From NCBI RefSeq assembly GCF_000271665.2, contig NZ_CP010978.1:3936501-4000500 (forward strand): 64,000 nucleotides of DNA, in the 5' to 3' direction. The notes under the pieces are model-generated. The model saw only the letters and a program-made list of their open reading frames with translations, was not told the DNA's origin and made no database searches. Shown in pieces: positions 62,190-64,000 of the stretch. This DNA is from Pelosinus fermentans JBW45 (GTDB taxonomy: Bacteria > Bacillota > Negativicutes > DSM-13327). Within the stretch, counting starts at the first letter, position 1; every line of letters starts with the position of its first letter. Both the position numbers and the translations under genes were made by a program.

Positions 62190-62606
62190 ATGGCTTATTG
62201 GCTTGCAAAAACAGAACCTGAAAGTTTCAGTTATAGTGATCTTGAGAAGTTGGGGCAGGACCGCTGGAATGGTGTAAAAAACTTTGCAGCATTAAAACAT
62301 ATGAAGCAAATGGAATTAGGTGACCTTGTCTTTATTTATCATACTGGAAAAGAAAAGGCGATTATCGGAGTGGCTGAAGTCATTTCAACTTTTTATCCTG
62401 ACCCAAATGAGACTGATGAGCGTTTCATCGTAGTCGATGTTAAGCCACGTTATCCCTTAGACAGACCTGTAACATTAAAAGAAATCAAAAGTAATGCTCT
62501 CTTTCAAGAATGGGAACTCGTACGTCAATCACGTCTTTCCGTTATGCCTGTAAGCGAAGAACACTGGAAATACATACATACTAGCGCCAAGCAAGCTGCA
62601 CCATAG
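62190..62606 (+). CDS. EVE-domain protein
   Basis: This 138-residue protein is a complete EVE domain (PUA-like, related to YTH): YWLAKTEPESFSYSDLEKLGQDRWNGVKNFAALKHMKQMELGDLVFIYHTGKEKAIIGVAEV spans the whole opening, and PVTLKEIKSNALFQEWELVRQSRLSVMPV the end. By family knowledge the aromatic pocket reads modified bases in RNA or DNA. No nuclease or other partner domain is fused. ATG at 62190 follows AAGGAG. Confidence 0.93.
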   Translation: MAYWLAKTEPESFSYSDLEKLGQDRWNGVKNFAALKHMKQMELGDLVFIYHTGKEKAIIGVAEVISTFYPDPNETDERFIVVDVKPRYPLDRPVTLKEIKSNALFQEWELVRQSRLSVMPVSEEHWKYIHTSAKQAAP

Positions 62607-62622
62607 CAACATTAAAAAGTAC

Positions 62623-62704
62623 ACCGCAGAGGCGTAGAGACGCTGAGCAAAAATAGATAGTGTAAAAAAATCCTCCTCTGCGCACTCTGTGCCTTTGCGG
62701 TTCG
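62623..62704. repeat. Inverted pair of the dispersed repeat
   Basis: ACCGCAGAGGCGTAGAGACG (62623-62642) faces GTGCCTTTGCGGTTCG (62689-62704) and CCTCTGCGCACTCTG, forming a long imperfect hairpin. Confidence 0.6.
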
Positions 62705-62734
62705 TAAAGCTTATATTCCCAACTTAAAAAACAT

Positions 62735-62777
62735 AAAAAAAGCAAAAGCTAACGGAATAAATCCGCTAGCCTTAAAA
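62735..62777 (-). terminator. Minus-strand terminator at the edge of the degenerate repeat
   Basis: On the minus strand GCTAGCGGATT pairs with AATTCCGTTAGC-like AT/TCCGTTAGC, followed by TTTTGCTTTTTTT. No gene on that strand ends here, so an RNA would be the thing terminated. Confidence 0.6.
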
Positions 62778-62778
62778 A

Positions 62779-63150
62779 GAGCCCGCAATGATCTACGCTA
62801 CAGCCAATACCGATCATTACATACCTATACGCAATCTTTCGACTACCCACAAGCATTACACAACCGATACTGACCTTTGCTCGACTGCCACAGATCCCTA
62901 CCGAACCGGTCGCAATCTCCCGACAACGGCCGACCCCTATCACTTCAGAACCCATGGCAGTCTTAGCTCGACCGTTACACATCCCTTTTGACCATACGAC
63001 AACAGTTGGGCTGCCGTACAGCCTTACAAGACATATAACGATCTGCCCGCCGACTACTGCCGAACCTCTCGACCCGACAATACTCTTTGGCCGACCAATG
63101 CCGAACCGATTAAGATCCGACACCAGTCTTGGCTCAACCATTACGAACCC
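62779..63150. repeat. Degenerate tandem-repeat region, non-coding
   Basis: About 370 bases, more GC-rich than the surroundings and full of CCGA/TCGG. A loose unit occurs at 62869, 62956, 63078 and 63121, for example CAGTCTTAGCTCGACC and CAGTCTTGGCTCAACC. Spacing is about 45, 85 and 165 bases. Both strands are open for 60-130 codons, but the translations look random, so I do not call a gene. Confidence 0.6.
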
Positions 63151-63243
63151 TTTACACTACATATTATGTCTATAAAAAAAGAACTAATACCTGGAAGTTT
63201 TTGGTTTCTGCAATGACAAATTTGCCCTTTAAAGGAGCATACT

Positions 63244-63362
63244 ATGAAATCACAATTACATGGACCTAATCGAAATCTTCCTCCTATAGAAGGTCATAAT
63301 CAATGCCGAAAATCTCTCCGTTCTATGTAACAATGATTTAGAAAAACTAAAAGAATTATTAT
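63244..63362 (+). pseudogene. Frameshifted micro-gene of unknown function
   Basis: After AAAGGAGCATACT an ATG opens MKSQLHGPNRNLPPIE; that frame closes after 28 codons. From the base after the GAA/GG junction (near 63295) the next frame continues VIINAENLSVLCNNDLEKLK and ends at TAA 63362. Removing one G would give a single protein of about 39 residues. No family recognised. Confidence 0.45.
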
Positions 63363-63367
63363 AAGAA

Positions 63368-63410
63368 TTTTAAGAGTCTACAACTGGAACTTAGTTGTAG
63401 ACTCTTTGTA
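63368..63410. terminator. Terminator after the micro-gene
   Basis: AAGAGTCTACAACT pairs with AGTTGTAGACTCTT around a 7-base loop. Confidence 0.75.
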
Positions 63411-63498
63411 GTTAAAAACCCACAATGATAATTATGCAGTATTACAAAGTATCGATTTGGGGAAACTATAGCATCATTATCTTTGAAGAGGTGTAAAC

Positions 63499-64000
63499 AT
63501 GAACCAACAAAGCTTCCCACCACAACATCAGAACCAGCAGCCGGGAGTTGAATCACAAATGAATCCCCGCCCCATTTCCATCAGTGATAACTATCGCTCC
63601 AGTAGTAAGCTGGAAAATAAGGTAGCTTTAATCAGCGGCGGGGACAGCGGCATAGGTCGCGCTGTAGCATTAGCCTTTGCCAGAGAGGGCGCCAATGTGG
63701 CTATCGCCTATCTTAATGAGCATGCTGACGCAGGTGAGACAAAAAAATTGGTGGAGGAAACAGGAAAACGCTGTTTAATAATTGCCGGCGACATTGGCAA
63801 TGAAACCTTCTGCCAACAAGTCGTCGCAGAAACAATAAAAGAATTCGGTCAATTAGACATACTCGTCAATAATGCAGCTGAACAGCATGTACAGACAAGC
63901 CTTCAAAATATTTCTGCCTTACAGTTGGAAAGGACCTTTCGCACCAATATTTTTTCTTATTTCTACCTTAGCAAAGCAGCACTGCCACATTTAAAATATG
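63499..64000 (+). CDS. SDR-family oxidoreductase (partial, 3' end outside window)
   Basis: This short-chain dehydrogenase is cut by the window end after 167 codons. A Gln/Pro-rich tail of about 40 residues precedes the Rossmann start LENKVALISGGDSGIGRAVALAFAREGANVAIAYL; the glycine motif reads GGDSGIG. Later marks are AGDIGNETFCQQVV and LDILVNNAAEQHVQ. The layout, with the long polar leader, matches the YghA/YhdF-like stress-associated SDRs. ATG at 63499 follows AGAGGTG. The catalytic YxxxK is beyond the window, so activity cannot be judged. Confidence 0.9.
   Translation, partial: MNQQSFPPQHQNQQPGVESQMNPRPISISDNYRSSSKLENKVALISGGDSGIGRAVALAFAREGANVAIAYLNEHADAGETKKLVEETGKRCLIIAGDIGNETFCQQVVAETIKEFGQLDILVNNAAEQHVQTSLQNISALQLERTFRTNIFSYFYLSKAALPHLKY

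Noticed and set aside
62749-63141. 130-codon minus-strand frame and plus-strand frames in the GC-rich repeat
   Set aside because: Both strands are open at once, there is no ribosome site, and the translations look like random by-products of CCGA/TCGG repeats.

Overview
The window reads as chromosome of a spore-forming member of the Negativicutes (Firmicutes with an outer membrane), most like the Sporomusaceae, for example a Pelosinus-type organism. This is inferred from a TonB-dependent outer-membrane receptor next to typical Firmicutes features: CotF-type spore-coat proteins, a T-box, a cobalamin riboswitch, BglG-type antitermination, strong AGGAGG ribosome sites and many TTG/GTG starts.

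Region by region. 1-5.5 kb: a B12-riboswitch-controlled operon of a TonB receptor, a NikA/DppA-like lipoprotein and two ABC permeases (probably cobalt, nickel or metallophore uptake). 5.6-11.9 kb: a FUSC/ArAE-type exporter, two GlcNAc-family PTS permeases (one with a dead IIA domain) and a BglG-type antiterminator whose RNA target lies in front of nagE. 12-14 kb: a lipase and two small coat proteins. 14.2-17.1 kb: aspartase and a DASS dicarboxylate carrier behind a palindromic operator. 17.5-20.2 kb: a decayed, mobile-looking stretch with a gene remnant, a frameshifted Cys/Met-metabolism PLP enzyme and a RAYT transposase with REP-like ends. 20.3-21.7 kb: a D-aminoacylase-like amidohydrolase. 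21.8-27 kb: a copper module (copA, two-component system, a 46-residue small protein, csoR) with CsoR-type operators. 27.1-28.6 kb: an S4 paralogue and an unknown protein behind a perfect Fur-type palindrome. 28.6-31.9 kb: a SWIM/SNF2 helicase. 32.1-35.4 kb: a CjaA-like cysteine ABC transporter with a leader attenuator. 35.5-37.3 kb: a YraQ-like permease and TIGR03943 pair. 37.3-39.6 kb: Aag glycosylase and an APC permease. 39.9-46.7 kb: a histidine kinase, TctB, TctA and three tandem TctC lipoproteins. 46.8-49.1 kb: a flavoredoxin-like protein, an HxlR regulator and UvsE. 49.2-51.1 kb: an MCP behind a structured leader. 51.1-54.4 kb: a Trp-specifier T-box in front of a complete ECF transporter with a TrpP-type S component. 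54.5-61 kb: HD, DUF1634 and TSUP genes, an Lrp regulator, a 3D-domain protein, an FMN reductase, a metallophosphoesterase and DoxX. 60.8-62.6 kb: DUF2087 regulator, GIY-YIG and EVE proteins. 62.6-63.4 kb: a non-coding, degenerate-repeat stretch and a broken micro-gene. 63.5 kb to the end: a truncated SDR.

The main theme is RNA- and metal-controlled uptake: B12 riboswitch to TonB/Nik-like import, RAT/antiterminator to PTS, T-box to tryptophan ECF import, an attenuated leader to cysteine import, CsoR to copper export, and a Fur-type site to a ribosomal paralogue. No rRNA, tRNA or CRISPR array was seen. All functional names rest on reading motifs and remembered family resemblance; no database search was run.
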